Origin: Sphingobium sp. Ant17
GTDB lineage: Bacteria > Pseudomonadota > Alphaproteobacteria > Sphingomonadales > Sphingomonadaceae
DNA length: 64,000 nt
NCBI RefSeq assembly: GCF_000588875.1
Contig: NZ_JEMV01000010.1
Span: 1,062-65,061, forward strand
Direction: 5' to 3'
Under the pieces are notes generated by a model. It was not told where the DNA came from, did no database searches, and worked only from the letters and a program-made list of their open reading frames with translations. How positions within the stretch are numbered: the stretch's first letter is position 1; each line of letters opens with the position of its first letter. Shown here one piece after another: positions 24,939 to 33,732 of this stretch. Both the position numbers and the translations under genes were made by a program.

Positions 24939-26012
24939 ATGTTAGACATCGCCGATCACCCCGCATCCCATGACGACAATAGCGCGCCGCCATCCGGTGG
25001 CAGCCCGATCGCCATGAATGTCGTCAACCGCTGGGTTCCGCACAATATCGTGATGCGCGACAGCTGGTTCCCGGTCGCCCACGACTATTCGGTGACGGGC
25101 AAGCCGGTGCGCCGTGCCGTCTATTCCAACCCGATTTTCCTGTGGCGCGACAATGGCGTGGTCGTGGCCAGCGAGTTCCACCCCAATGAGCGCGTGGTGC
25201 GTGACAAGAGCGACTATACCGACGCACGTGGCCACTATCCGGTGATGGAACATTATGGGGTGGTCTGGATCTGGCTGGGCAATCCGCTGGCGGCCGATCC
25301 GCGCCATTTGCCCAGCCTGCCCTTCCTGCCGCCCAAGGGTGGCCTGCCCCGGCACATGACGGCGACGGTGCGCTTCGAAAGCGCCGCGCCGATCAGCCTC
25401 GAGAATCTGATCGACCTGACCCATGCCGATTTCCTGCACGCCGACGTCGTGGGCGACGAACGGTCGGACAGCGAGACGATCGAGACCTATTATGACAGCG
25501 AGACCGTCACCATGGTCCGCACCTGCGTCAATAAATCGGTCGCGCCCGTGATGAAATTCTTCAGCGGCATCAAGCAGCCGACCCAGAATGTGCGGCAGGT
25601 GATCCGCATCTATCTGCGGTCGCATTGCGCGATCGCCTATGGCCGGTTCAGCCCCGGCGACGACGTGCCGCTGTTCCACCCCTGCACCCCTGAAACGCGG
25701 GATCGTACGCGGATGGAAATGGTCATGAACACCAGCAATGCCGGGCGCATGTTCAGCTATGTCATGCCCAAGGCGGGCTACAAGGTGTCGCGGCAGGACA
25801 GCTATATGACCTCCCCGCAAAGCCCGCGTTACATGCGCCATACCGACCGCAAGGATTTGCACAGCAAGTTCGACCAGGCCGGGCAGCGTTATCGCATGGC
25901 GATGATGGAACTGGCCGATCGCCAGGCAAAGGGCGACTTCGCCTATCGCGATAATGTGAGCGCCGATTGCAGCGACATCATCGGCCTGCGCAAGGAACTG
26001 TTCCAGTTCTGA
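24939..26012 (+). CDS. Rieske-oxygenase catalytic subunit lacking the Rieske cluster
   Basis: 357 residues of the ring-hydroxylating oxygenase alpha-subunit type. The start of the usual fold is present (RDSWFPVAHDYSVTGKPVRR, NPIFLWRDNGVVVA) and it resumes at HYPVMEHYGVVWIWLGNP. The cluster-binding subdomain that normally lies between is replaced by about 20 residues without Cys, so no CxH or CxxH pair exists. The catalytic iron motif is intact in SLENLIDLTHADFLHADVVG (Asn, Asp, His, His). The frame is open throughout and the RBS aaggaggat is strong, so this is not a sequencing artefact of the frameshift kind. It probably pairs with the Rieske protein encoded just upstream. Confidence 0.87.
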   Translation: MLDIADHPASHDDNSAPPSGGSPIAMNVVNRWVPHNIVMRDSWFPVAHDYSVTGKPVRRAVYSNPIFLWRDNGVVVASEFHPNERVVRDKSDYTDARGHYPVMEHYGVVWIWLGNPLAADPRHLPSLPFLPPKGGLPRHMTATVRFESAAPISLENLIDLTHADFLHADVVGDERSDSETIETYYDSETVTMVRTCVNKSVAPVMKFFSGIKQPTQNVRQVIRIYLRSHCAIAYGRFSPGDDVPLFHPCTPETRDRTRMEMVMNTSNAGRMFSYVMPKAGYKVSRQDSYMTSPQSPRYMRHTDRKDLHSKFDQAGQRYRMAMMELADRQAKGDFAYRDNVSADCSDIIGLRKELFQF

Positions 26013-26030
26013 TCTCCCCCTCCCCCTGAA

Positions 26031-26057
26031 GGGCGGACCACTATGGTCCGCCCGGTT
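26031..26057 (+). terminator. Strong rho-independent terminator or attenuator
   Basis: A perfect 10-bp stem GGGCGGACCA/TGGTCCGCCC with a 3-base loop is followed by GG and six T. It ends the Rieske operon (stop at 26012) but lies only 16 bases before the ATG of the next gene on the same strand, so it could also limit read-through into the LLM gene. Confidence 0.85.
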
Positions 26058-26072
26058 TTTTCGGGATGCTTC

Positions 26073-27146
26073 ATGCCAAAGCTCGTCAACGCCGTCGGCG
26101 GCGAACGCCGCTGGTGGGGGGTCATGCCGACCCTGCCCGCCCCCATGATGGGCGGGATCGGCCAGAAGATGGAGCAGGTCGGCTTCGAGGGTTGCTTTTC
26201 GCTCCAGATTTACGGCCCGCCCTTCGTGCCGATGGCGGCGACGGCTGCGCTGACCAGCAGCCTGAAGGTGGGCACCGGCGTCGCGATCGCGGGCACGCGC
26301 AGCCCGGTCGAAACCGCCTATGCGGCGATGGACGTGGACCGGATTTCGGGCGGGCGCTTCGTGCTGGGGCTGGGGTCCAGCATCAAGAGTTGTGTCACCG
26401 GCATGTATGGCGAACCGGAACGCAAATTGCTGACCCATTTGCGCGAGAGCGTGAAGGTGATCCGCTATGTCATTGCCAACGCGCATACCGGGCTGGACCC
26501 GATCGAGGGCGAGTACTTCACCGCCGATTTTGGCGAGATGATGCTGACGGCGCCGCCAGTTCGTGTGGAAATCCCGATCTGGATCGCTGCGTTGCAGGAC
26601 AAGATGACCGCGCTGGCGCTGGAGGTTGGCGACGGGCTGATGGTCCATGCGCTCTGGTCGGCGGCCTATGCGCGCAGCAAGCTGCCCTTCATCGAAGCGA
26701 CGCTGGCCAAATATGGCCGCGCGCGCAGCGACATAGAGATTAACGCCTGGCCTTGGATCGCGGTCAACGACGACAAGCAGAAGGCGATCGACGACAGCCG
26801 CGCGACGGTGGCCGCCTATTCGGGCTATAAGGAATATGAGCCGTTCTTCGAAGCGATCGGCTTTGGCGACCAGGCGCGGGCCTGCCAACTGAGCCTGGGC
26901 GAACATGGCGACATCGCCAAGGTGATCGGCAATGTGTCCGATGATATGGTAGAGGCGTTCGTGACCTGCGGCCCGGTGGACGAGGTGCTGGAGAAGATCG
27001 AGCCCTTCTGGGACGTGGTGGATTCGCTCTGCCCGATGACGCCCTATCGCCACCTGACGATGGCGCAGATGACCGACTATAATGCGGGTCTGTACGCACT
27101 GGTCGCCACCGCGAAGGCGCGGGCCGGGGTCAGCGAACCCGCCTGA
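26073..27146 (+). CDS. LLM-class F420-dependent oxidoreductase
   Basis: 357 residues with the luciferase-like TIM barrel: MEQVGFEGCFSLQIYGPPF, SLKVGTGVAIAGTRSPVETA, DRISGGRFVLGLGSSIK and a C-terminal KVIGNVSDDMVEAFVTCGPVDEV. This branch resembles F420-dependent methylene-tetrahydromethanopterin-reductase-like enzymes of actinobacteria. It should use F420 for hydride transfer to or from a carbon substrate. It follows the Rieske pair on the same strand but behind a terminator. The ATG at 26073 is assumed, although the RBS (cgggatg) is weak. It is convergent with the KstD-like gene, four bases apart. Confidence 0.88.
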   Translation: MPKLVNAVGGERRWWGVMPTLPAPMMGGIGQKMEQVGFEGCFSLQIYGPPFVPMAATAALTSSLKVGTGVAIAGTRSPVETAYAAMDVDRISGGRFVLGLGSSIKSCVTGMYGEPERKLLTHLRESVKVIRYVIANAHTGLDPIEGEYFTADFGEMMLTAPPVRVEIPIWIAALQDKMTALALEVGDGLMVHALWSAAYARSKLPFIEATLAKYGRARSDIEINAWPWIAVNDDKQKAIDDSRATVAAYSGYKEYEPFFEAIGFGDQARACQLSLGEHGDIAKVIGNVSDDMVEAFVTCGPVDEVLEKIEPFWDVVDSLCPMTPYRHLTMAQMTDYNAGLYALVATAKARAGVSEPA

Positions 27147-27150
27147 ACGG

Positions 27151-28805
27151 TCAGACGGGCACCAGCGCTTCCGCCATCGCCTGCCCCGCAATATAGCCCG
27201 TCACCATCGCCGGACCAACATTGCAGCCATGGGCGGGCGACTTGCCGCGCCAGATGGAATTGGCGTCCAGCCCCGCGGCATAGAGGCCCGCGACCGGCGC
27301 ACCACCGGTGCCGATGACCCGACAATGCGCGTCGATCTTCAAGCCCACCGTGGTCGATCCGTCGCCCGGATGGATCTTGATCGCGTAGAAAGGCGCCTTT
27401 TCGACGCGGCCGAGGCAGGGGTTGGGTTTGTGCTTCGGGTCGCCGATCTCGATGTCGATCTGGGTATCGCCCTTGCCGAAATCGGGGTCTCTGCCGGTTT
27501 CGGCGTAACGATTCATCTTGGCCACGGTCGCGAGCAGGCCGTCGCCATCGACGCCGATCTTGTCGGCGAGTGCCCGCAGAGTCGGCGCTTCGATCACATA
27601 GCCAGCCGCGATCAGCTTTTTCAGCCCGCCGCCGCCGGGCAGCACCATGCCCATGCCGTAGGTCTTGACGCAATGGGCGTCGCCGATGATATGGGCGGGC
27701 ACCGTACCGGTGGCGTGCATCGCCTCAACGAAATGCACCGACGCTTCGTTGCCGAACCGCTCGCCCTTCCCGTTGACGGCGATGCAGCCGGGTTTCGACA
27801 TGTCGATCAGATGCGCGTAGCGGGCGACATAGCCGTCGGGCCGGGTCATGGTGGATACCACGGCCCAAACGGCGTTGACCAGATTGTCGCCGTCCAGCGA
27901 TGCGCCAGCCTCCAGACCCATATTCATGCCGTCGCCGGTATTTTCGTAGGGGAGGATAGAGACATGGTCCTCCGCATAAGGGATATAGGCTTTGCGCAAT
28001 TGCTCGCTGGCGGAAAAGCCGCCCGCCGCCAGCAGCACGCCGACGTTGGCGGCGATATCCTCGCCACCCACGCGCACGCCGGTCACGCGGCCGTCGGCGA
28101 CCAGCAGGCGATCGACCGCCGCGTACTTGCGCAGGGTTATGCCCGCGTCGAGCGCGGACCGCAGCAGCCGCGCGACAAGGGCGTTGCCCATCGTCAGACG
28201 GGTGCCACGCGGGTAGCGGCGCAGCTTGTCCGCGCCGAATTTCGCGGCAAGCTTGCCGAAGTGGAACAGGGATTTGGGCGAAGGCATCTCCGCCAAATAG
28301 GGCAGATCGAACAGGTCGATCATGAAGCCGCCGGGTGCGTTGAATTCCTCGCGCGCGGGGCGCAGGTCGGCGAAATGCGCGCCGAGCTTCTTGCCGTCAT
28401 ATTCCTGGGGCGACAGCAGGCGGCCATGGTCGGCGGACCCGGCGATGTCGGGATACCAGTCGCTGCTGGGCGGCGAGAGGAGGAAGCGGACGGCGCTGTT
28501 GTTTTCCAGCCAGGCGACCATGGCGGCGCGGCGTCAAGATAGGCGTCGATCAGCGCCGGGTCGGCGCTTGGCCCGATGACGTCCAGCACATATTGGCGCG
28601 CGACCGCGGCGCTGTCATCGACCCCGGCGGCCTGCGCCTGCGGACTGCCCGGCACCCAGATGCCGCCCCCCGATATAGCGGTGGTGCCGCCGAAATGCGC
28701 GGCCTTTTCCAGCACCAGCACCGACAGGCCTGCCGCAGCGGCCCGCAGCGCCGCCGTCAAGCCCGCCGCGCCCGATCCGACGACGACCACATCATATTGG
28801 GTCAT
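27151..28805 (-). CDS. KstD-like FAD-dependent dehydrogenase, with a 1-base deletion
   Basis: 551 residues after repair, a flavoprotein of the fumarate reductase/3-ketosteroid delta-1-dehydrogenase superfamily. The ADP-binding motif VVVVGSGAAGLTAALRAAAA, EKAAHFGGTTAISGGGIWVP and the C-terminal GLYAAGLDANS with GYIAGQAM are the family marks. It would introduce or reduce a C=C bond next to a carbonyl. The C-terminal YPG-type motif of true KstD is replaced by SPAHGCNVG, so it is not a standard KstD. The frame breaks near 28528 (LIDAYLDAA then MVAWLENNS); the 1655-nt span needs one added base. It is the last gene of the fbiC operon. Confidence 0.86.
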
Positions 28806-28840
28806 GATCTACTCCGATTCACTATGCGGGTGGGCAATGC

Positions 28841-29760
28841 TCACACCCTGGGCATGATTTCTTCGGCTACCCAGTGCAGGCGCTCAATATATTCGGTCAG
28901 GCCCGTCATGCCCGGTGGCAGCGGCACGATCGTTTCGTTGACGCCCAAATCCTTCAGCCAGCCGATCTGGTCGATGATTTTCTGCGCATTGCGGGTGCCG
29001 GGCGCGCGGGGATCATCCATAATTTCGTGATGGGCGCCGACATTTAGCATTTCCAGCGCGAAGAACAGGTCGATCGGGCGACCGTCATAGGTCGCTGCGC
29101 GCGGATAAGGTCGAGACATGCGGGGAATTTTTCGGGCGGGGTGCGGAAGGGCGACCAGCCGTCGCCGAATTTCGCGACGCGCTTGAGCACCGGTTCCGCG
29201 TCACCGCCGAACCAGATCGGCAGGCGCGGCTGCTGCACCGGCTTGGGCGCGAAGCCGACATTCTTGAAGGAGACAAATTCCCCTTCGAACGTCGGCGTGT
29301 CGGACGTCCATAGTTCGATGATTGCGGCGACATATTCGTCCGCCATGCGCCCGCGATTGTGGAAATCGACGCCCAGCATGTCGAATTCCTCCTTCAGCCA
29401 GCCGACGCCGAACAGCGCGGTCGCGCGGCCGCCGCTCAGCCAGTCGAGCGTGGACCAGGCCTTGGCCTGTACGATCGGGCTTTGCAGCGGCAGGATGGAG
29501 ACGGACGAGCTGACCCGCATTTTCGATGTCCGCCCGGCGAGGAAAGCGAGCGCCACCGTGCCATGGACATAATGGTCGCCAGACAGGGCGATATGTTCCT
29601 GCGGGATGATGAAATGTTCGCCCAACATGCATTTGTTGAAGCCCAGATCGTCAGCGACCTTAAGCGCGCGACCGATATCGTCGCCGGTCAGCGCATGTTC
29701 CCATGGCTGGGTCATCGCCGCCACATGCATCGAATTGGGCACGCCGATGTTGAGCTTCAT
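28841..29760 (-). CDS. LLM-class F420-dependent oxidoreductase (TIGR03619-like), with a 1-base deletion
   Basis: 306 residues after repair. Typical segments are RALKVADDLGFNKCMLGEHF, MRVSSSVSILPLQSPIVQAK, ALFGVGWLKEEFDMLGVDF and PRLPIWFGGDAEPVLKRVA, matching the LLM subfamily annotated as F420-dependent in actinobacteria. The frame breaks near 29097 (after LDLIRA, resuming ATYDGRPIDLFFALEML); one base is missing. It lies in the fbiC operon directly after the NADPH:F420 reductase gene, which strongly supports F420 as cofactor. A candidate operator (29822-29836) lies 61 bases before its start. Confidence 0.88.
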
Positions 29761-29821
29761 TCCTCTATCCCCTGTATCGTTTATGCCCGGCAGGATGGCG
29801 CGCCCGGTGGCCGGGTCGCAC

Positions 29822-29836
29822 CTTCCGCCCGGAAGG
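29822..29836 (-). promoter_or_regulatory. Candidate regulon operator CCTTCCGGGCGGAAG
   Basis: In the 84-base gap between the F420 reductase and LLM genes, a palindrome CCTTCCgcccGGAAGG. It is the weakest match of the set in its centre but keeps the arm positions. It could instead be an RNA hairpin after the reductase gene. Confidence 0.35.
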
Positions 29837-29844
29837 GGTTGCGC

Positions 29845-30500
29845 TCAATCCGTCGGCGGGATCAGGTCGCCGGTGATGCGGATGCCCGCGCCGTCAACCT
29901 TGTAGGTCTTGTTGAGGAAGATGAGGATCGAGGTCAGGGCTTCGGCCGCCGCCGAATTGCACAGCGCGCCACCGTGCAGGCCGCGCAGGCCCATCGCGTC
30001 GGCCAACGCGACGACCTGGCCCCGCGCCGCCTTGTCATCGCCGAACACCAGCACGTCGCAGCCGACATCGACATCCTTGGCCAGCTTGTGCGCGGCGACA
30101 TTGTGGAAGGCAGACACGACAGTCATCCCTTCGCCCAGCGCGGCCTGCGCGCGGAGCGCGGCCGATCCCTCGGCGGGGAGTTGCACGCGCATCACCTTGG
30201 GCGGGACCAGCGGGACGGTGGTGTCCACCACGATCTTGCCCGCGACATGGGGCGCGATGTCGCGCAGCGTCGCGTCCTGCGCCGCGAAGGGCACGGTGAC
30301 GATGACGATGTCCGCGCCGGCCGCCGCGTCGATATTGGTGGCGCCGGAGAGGCCGTGGCCGAGTTCCGCCGCGTCTTTTGCGCGCCGTCCGCGCTGCGCG
30401 ATCCGATAACGACGGGATAGCCCGCACGGGCGAGGCGCCAGGCGATCGCCGCGCCCAGATTGCCGGTGCCGCCGACGACGGCGATGGATGGAAAGTTCAT
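29845..30500 (-). CDS. fno: NADPH:F420 oxidoreductase, with a 1-base deletion
   Basis: 218 residues after repair. The N-terminus IAVVGGTGNLGAAIAWRLA and VVIGSRSADGA form the NADP-binding Rossmann fold of Fno/NpdG, followed by ADIVIVTVPFAAQDATL, KIVVDTTVPLVPP and SAFHNVAAHKLAKDVDVGCD, the known F420-contacting region. It exchanges hydride between NADPH and F420, providing F420H2 or recycling it. The frame breaks near 30383 (SADGA, then KDAAELGHG); one base is missing. It overlaps the SDR gene upstream (ATGA) in the fbiC operon. No F420-dependent glucose-6-phosphate dehydrogenase is seen, so this is the likely F420-reducing enzyme. Confidence 0.92.
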
Positions 30501-31327
30501 GCGCTGGTTCCTGATTGCATGGCAGCGAAGCGCATCATGTCCGCATAGACCGCCGAATGGGATGTAAAGCCGCCATCGGCGACGATCGATGCGCCCGTAA
30601 CATAACGGGCCTGGTCGGACGCGAGGAAGGCGACGACTTCGGCGATATCCTCCGGCCGGCCCAGATAATCGACCAGATTATGTTCGGTCATCAGCTTCTG
30701 GGCCTCTGGCGGCATATTGTCGTCCAGCGCCTCTGTCATCACCAGGCCGACCACGACCACGTTGGAGCGGATGCCCTGCTTGCCATATTGGGTGGCGATA
30801 TATTTGGAGAGGCCCAGCATCCCTGCCTTGGTCGTGCCATAGGCAGGATAGTCGACATCGCCCGCCAGCCCCTTGCCGGAACCTGTGAAGACGATCGACC
30901 CGCCGCCTGCCGACAGCAGATGGGGGATGGCGTGCTTGGCGCACAGCATCGACCCGCGCAGGTTGGTGGCAAAAGTGCGATCCCAGAAGGCGACGTCCAT
31001 GTCGGCGATCAGCGCGTCTTCGTGCATCAGGCCGGTCTGGGCGGCGTTGCTGTGGAGGATATGGAGGCCGCCGAAATGATCGACCACCTTGGTTATGCCC
31101 GCCGCGATCGAGGCTTCCTCCATCACGTCCATGGCGACGGCGAGCGCCTGCCCGCCCTGCGCCGTGATTTCGTCGACCACATGGGACAGGCGCGATTCGG
31201 TGCGGCCGGTGATCGCGACCTTCGCGCCGCGCTGCGCCATCATCAGCGCGGTGGCGCGGCCGATGCCGCTGCCGCCGCCGGTGATGATCGCGACCTTGTC
31301 CTTCAGAGGGTGCAAGAGATCGGTCAT
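30497..31327 (-). CDS. Short-chain dehydrogenase/reductase
   Basis: 276 residues: TGGGSGIGRATALMMA, LHILHSNAAQTG, catalytic Ser in VFTGSGKGLAGD and the YGTTK Tyr-Lys pair. It ends with GASIVADGGFTSHSAVYADMM. FGGLHILH and the extended tail resemble the SDR at 5269, suggesting duplication. It overlaps both fbiC and the F420 reductase gene, so it is translationally coupled to F420 genes. It probably supplies or consumes the ketone/alcohol used by the F420-dependent enzymes. Confidence 0.91.
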   Translation of the reverse strand: MTDLLHPLKDKVAIITGGGSGIGRATALMMAQRGAKVAITGRTESRLSHVVDEITAQGGQALAVAMDVMEEASIAAGITKVVDHFGGLHILHSNAAQTGLMHEDALIADMDVAFWDRTFATNLRGSMLCAKHAIPHLLSAGGGSIVFTGSGKGLAGDVDYPAYGTTKAGMLGLSKYIATQYGKQGIRSNVVVVGLVMTEALDDNMPPEAQKLMTEHNLVDYLGRPEDIAEVVAFLASDQARYVTGASIVADGGFTSHSAVYADMMRFAAMQSGTSA

Positions 31328-33661
31328 AGGGACTCCGTGATGTGGGTTTGCCGGGGCGATACCGGATCATAAAGGGTAGTGCGCTGGCGGACGGGACGTC
31401 CGACCGATGCGGCGAGCGCACGCATTTGCGTGGGGCCAAATTCCTGGCCGTTAACGCCACCCGCCGCGCGGGTGATCGATTCGTCCATGAGCGTGCCGCC
31501 CATGTCGTTGGCGCCCGCGTTCAGGATTGCCGCCGCCCCCTCCGGTCCCATCTTGACCCAGGACACCTGGATATTGGGGATCAGCGGATGCAGGACGATG
31601 CGGGCGATGGCGTGCATCAGCACCGCCTCGCGATAGCTTGGTCCCGACCGGGCCAGCCCCTTGCGCCAGATCGGCGCTTCCATATGGACGAAGGGCAAGG
31701 GGACAAATTCGGTGAAGCCGCCGGTCTGTTCCTGCAAGGCGCGGATGCGCAGCAGGTGGCGCGCCCAGTGGCGATAGCCTCGACATGGCCGAACATGATC
31801 GTCGCGGTGCTGCGCAGGCCGATGCCATGGGCCACGCGCATCACTTCGATCCATTCGTCTGCGCTGACCTTGTCCGGGCATATCAGCGCGCGGATTTCGG
31901 GGTCGAGTATCTCGGCCGCGGTGCCGGGCAAGGTGGAGAGGCCCGCCGCCTTCAACTGCGCCAGATAATCCTCCAGCGGCAGGCCCAGCGTATGCGCGCC
32001 ATGGGTAACTTCCAGCGGGGAGAAAGCGTGGATATGGATGTCCGGCGCGGCTTTGCGCACGGCCTTCAGAACGGAGAGATAGGTGTTGCCGTCATAGTCG
32101 GGATGGATGCCCCCTTGCAGGCAGACTTCGGTGGCGCCGCGATCCCATGCTTCGGCCGCGCGCCGTCCAACCTCGGCATAGTCGAGCCGGTAGGCGGGGC
32201 CGCGCATCGCCTTCGTACTGCCCTTCGAAAAGGCGCAGAAGCCGCATTTGTAGAGGCAGATATTGGTGTAGTTGATGTTGCGATTGACGGCATAGGTCAG
32301 CGTGTCGCCGATAGTCTCCTGCCGCAGCCGGTCGGCCTGGGCGACGATGGCAGCAAGGTCGTGGCCATCGGCATCGAACAGGGTGACGATGTCACGCTCG
32401 CTCAGGCGCGCACCAGCTTCGGCGTGGCGCAGGAGCGCCTGCACCGATGCCGATGCCTGGCCGACATCGCCGCCGATCAGCGCGGGCGCGTCGTCGCCAT
32501 GCCCGGCGGCCCAATCGTCGGGCTTGGGCAGGCCGCGTCCGTCGATCGCGCGCAGGATAAGGGTTGCGACCGCAGGCGCGGCCCAATCCTGCGCCGCCAG
32601 CGCGTAACGTGGCCCGATGGCAAGGCGTTGGGAAAGCGTGCGGCCAGCGGCGCGGGTGGCCTGCGCCAATGTCTCCAGATGGGGCCATGGGGCTTCGGGG
32701 TTCACATGGTCGGGCGTCACCGGCGACACCCCGCCCCAGTCGTTTACCCCGGCCCGGATCAGCGGAGCAAGATCGACTTGGTCGTGGAGGTTGGGCGGCG
32801 CCTGGATCGTCATGTCCGGTCCCAGGATCAGCCGCGCGGCGGCGATCGTCCAGAGATGATCGTCGAGCGCCGGTTCGGCATGTTCGGCCATCCGCGTGCC
32901 CGGCTTGGCCCGGAAATTCTGGATGATGACTTCCTGAATATGGCCATATTGGCGATGCAGGTCGCGGATGGCGACCAGCGCGTCGACCTGTTCGTCGCGG
33001 GTTTCGCCGATGCCGATCAGCAGCCCGGTGGTGAAAGGCACTTTGGTGCGGCCCGCCTCCGCGATCGTGGCCAGACGACGCGCAGGCTGCTTGTCGGGCG
33101 AGCCGAAATGCGGGCCGCCACGCGCGCACAGCCGATCTGCGCTGCTTTCCAGCATGATGCCCATCGACGCGGCATGGGGGCGCAGCAGGGCATAGTCGGC
33201 CGCGTCCATCAGGCCGGGGTTGAGGTGGGGCAACAGGCCGGTTTCGCGCAGGACCAGTTCCGCCATTTCGGCGAGGTAGGAAAGCGTGGAATCATGGCCC
33301 AGCCGGGCCAGCGCGTCGCGCGCCGCGGCATAGCGGTCCTCGGGCCGGTCGCCCAGGGTGAACAGCGCCTCCCGGCACCCGGCCTCAGCGCCCGCGCGCG
33401 CGATCGCCAGGACTTCTTCGCGGCTGAGATAGGCGTCGACCGCCGGCGCGGTGTGGTGGCAAAGGTGCAGTAATGGCAGACGTCGCGGCATAATTTGGTG
33501 AGCGGAATGAACACTTTGCGCGAATAGGTGACGCGGGCGCCATGCCCCTCCAGCGTCAGCGCTTCCGCCTGCGTCATCATCGCGGCCAGCGTGCTGGCGC
33601 GCAGCAGGGCCGCAATCTCGCCAGCGGCCGCGTCCATGCGATGCAGATCGTCCAAAGTCAC
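31324..33661 (-). CDS. fbiC: FO synthase FbiC (CofG-CofH fusion), with two 1-base deletions
   Basis: 779 residues once two bases are restored (2338-nt span). It makes the deazaflavin FO from tyrosine and the flavin precursor 5-amino-6-ribitylaminouracil using two radical-SAM domains. The CofG half comes first with [10 protein letters not shown] (CxxxCxxC), the CofH half later with [15 protein letters not shown]. Also visible are [16 protein letters not shown]-type (here [17 protein letters not shown]) and [14 protein letters not shown] motifs. Frames break near 33453 and 31777, each by one missing base. The GTG at 33661 has ggagtaggat as RBS. It heads the operon fbiC-SDR-fno-LLM-flavoprotein. 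Two separate cofG/cofH genes are not supported. Confidence 0.93.
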
Positions 33662-33693
33662 ATCCTACTCCGCAGTTATCCCGGCCCGAGGCG

Positions 33694-33724
33694 CAGGCGG
33701 GGCAGATGCTATCTGCCCCGCCTG
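33694..33724. terminator. Perfect 14-bp hairpin between the receptor gene and fbiC
   Basis: CAGGCGGGGCAGAT-gct-ATCTGCCCCGCCTG is a perfect 14-bp inverted repeat, nine bases after the TonB receptor stop and 33 bases before the fbiC start. There is no T-run on the minus strand, so it may terminate poorly or act as a 5' leader structure or protein site for fbiC. Confidence 0.55.
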
Positions 33725-33732
33725 CCTTCTCA

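Noticed and set aside
24942-27191. 749-codon minus-strand frame over the Rieske catalytic and LLM genes
   Set aside because: Shadow of two conserved plus-strand genes; no family motif and no RBS.
27151-28805. Assignment as 3-ketosteroid delta-1-dehydrogenase and hence a steroid degradation cluster
   Set aside because: The C-terminal active-site motif differs, and no complete set of known steroid genes (for example HsaC/HsaD-like proteins with clear identity) could be shown. Only a steroid-like or terpenoid-like substrate is suggested.
31324-33661. Separate cofG and cofH genes or pseudogenes
   Set aside because: Both radical-SAM halves join in order with only two single-base gaps, and the restored length of 779 residues fits a fused FbiC.
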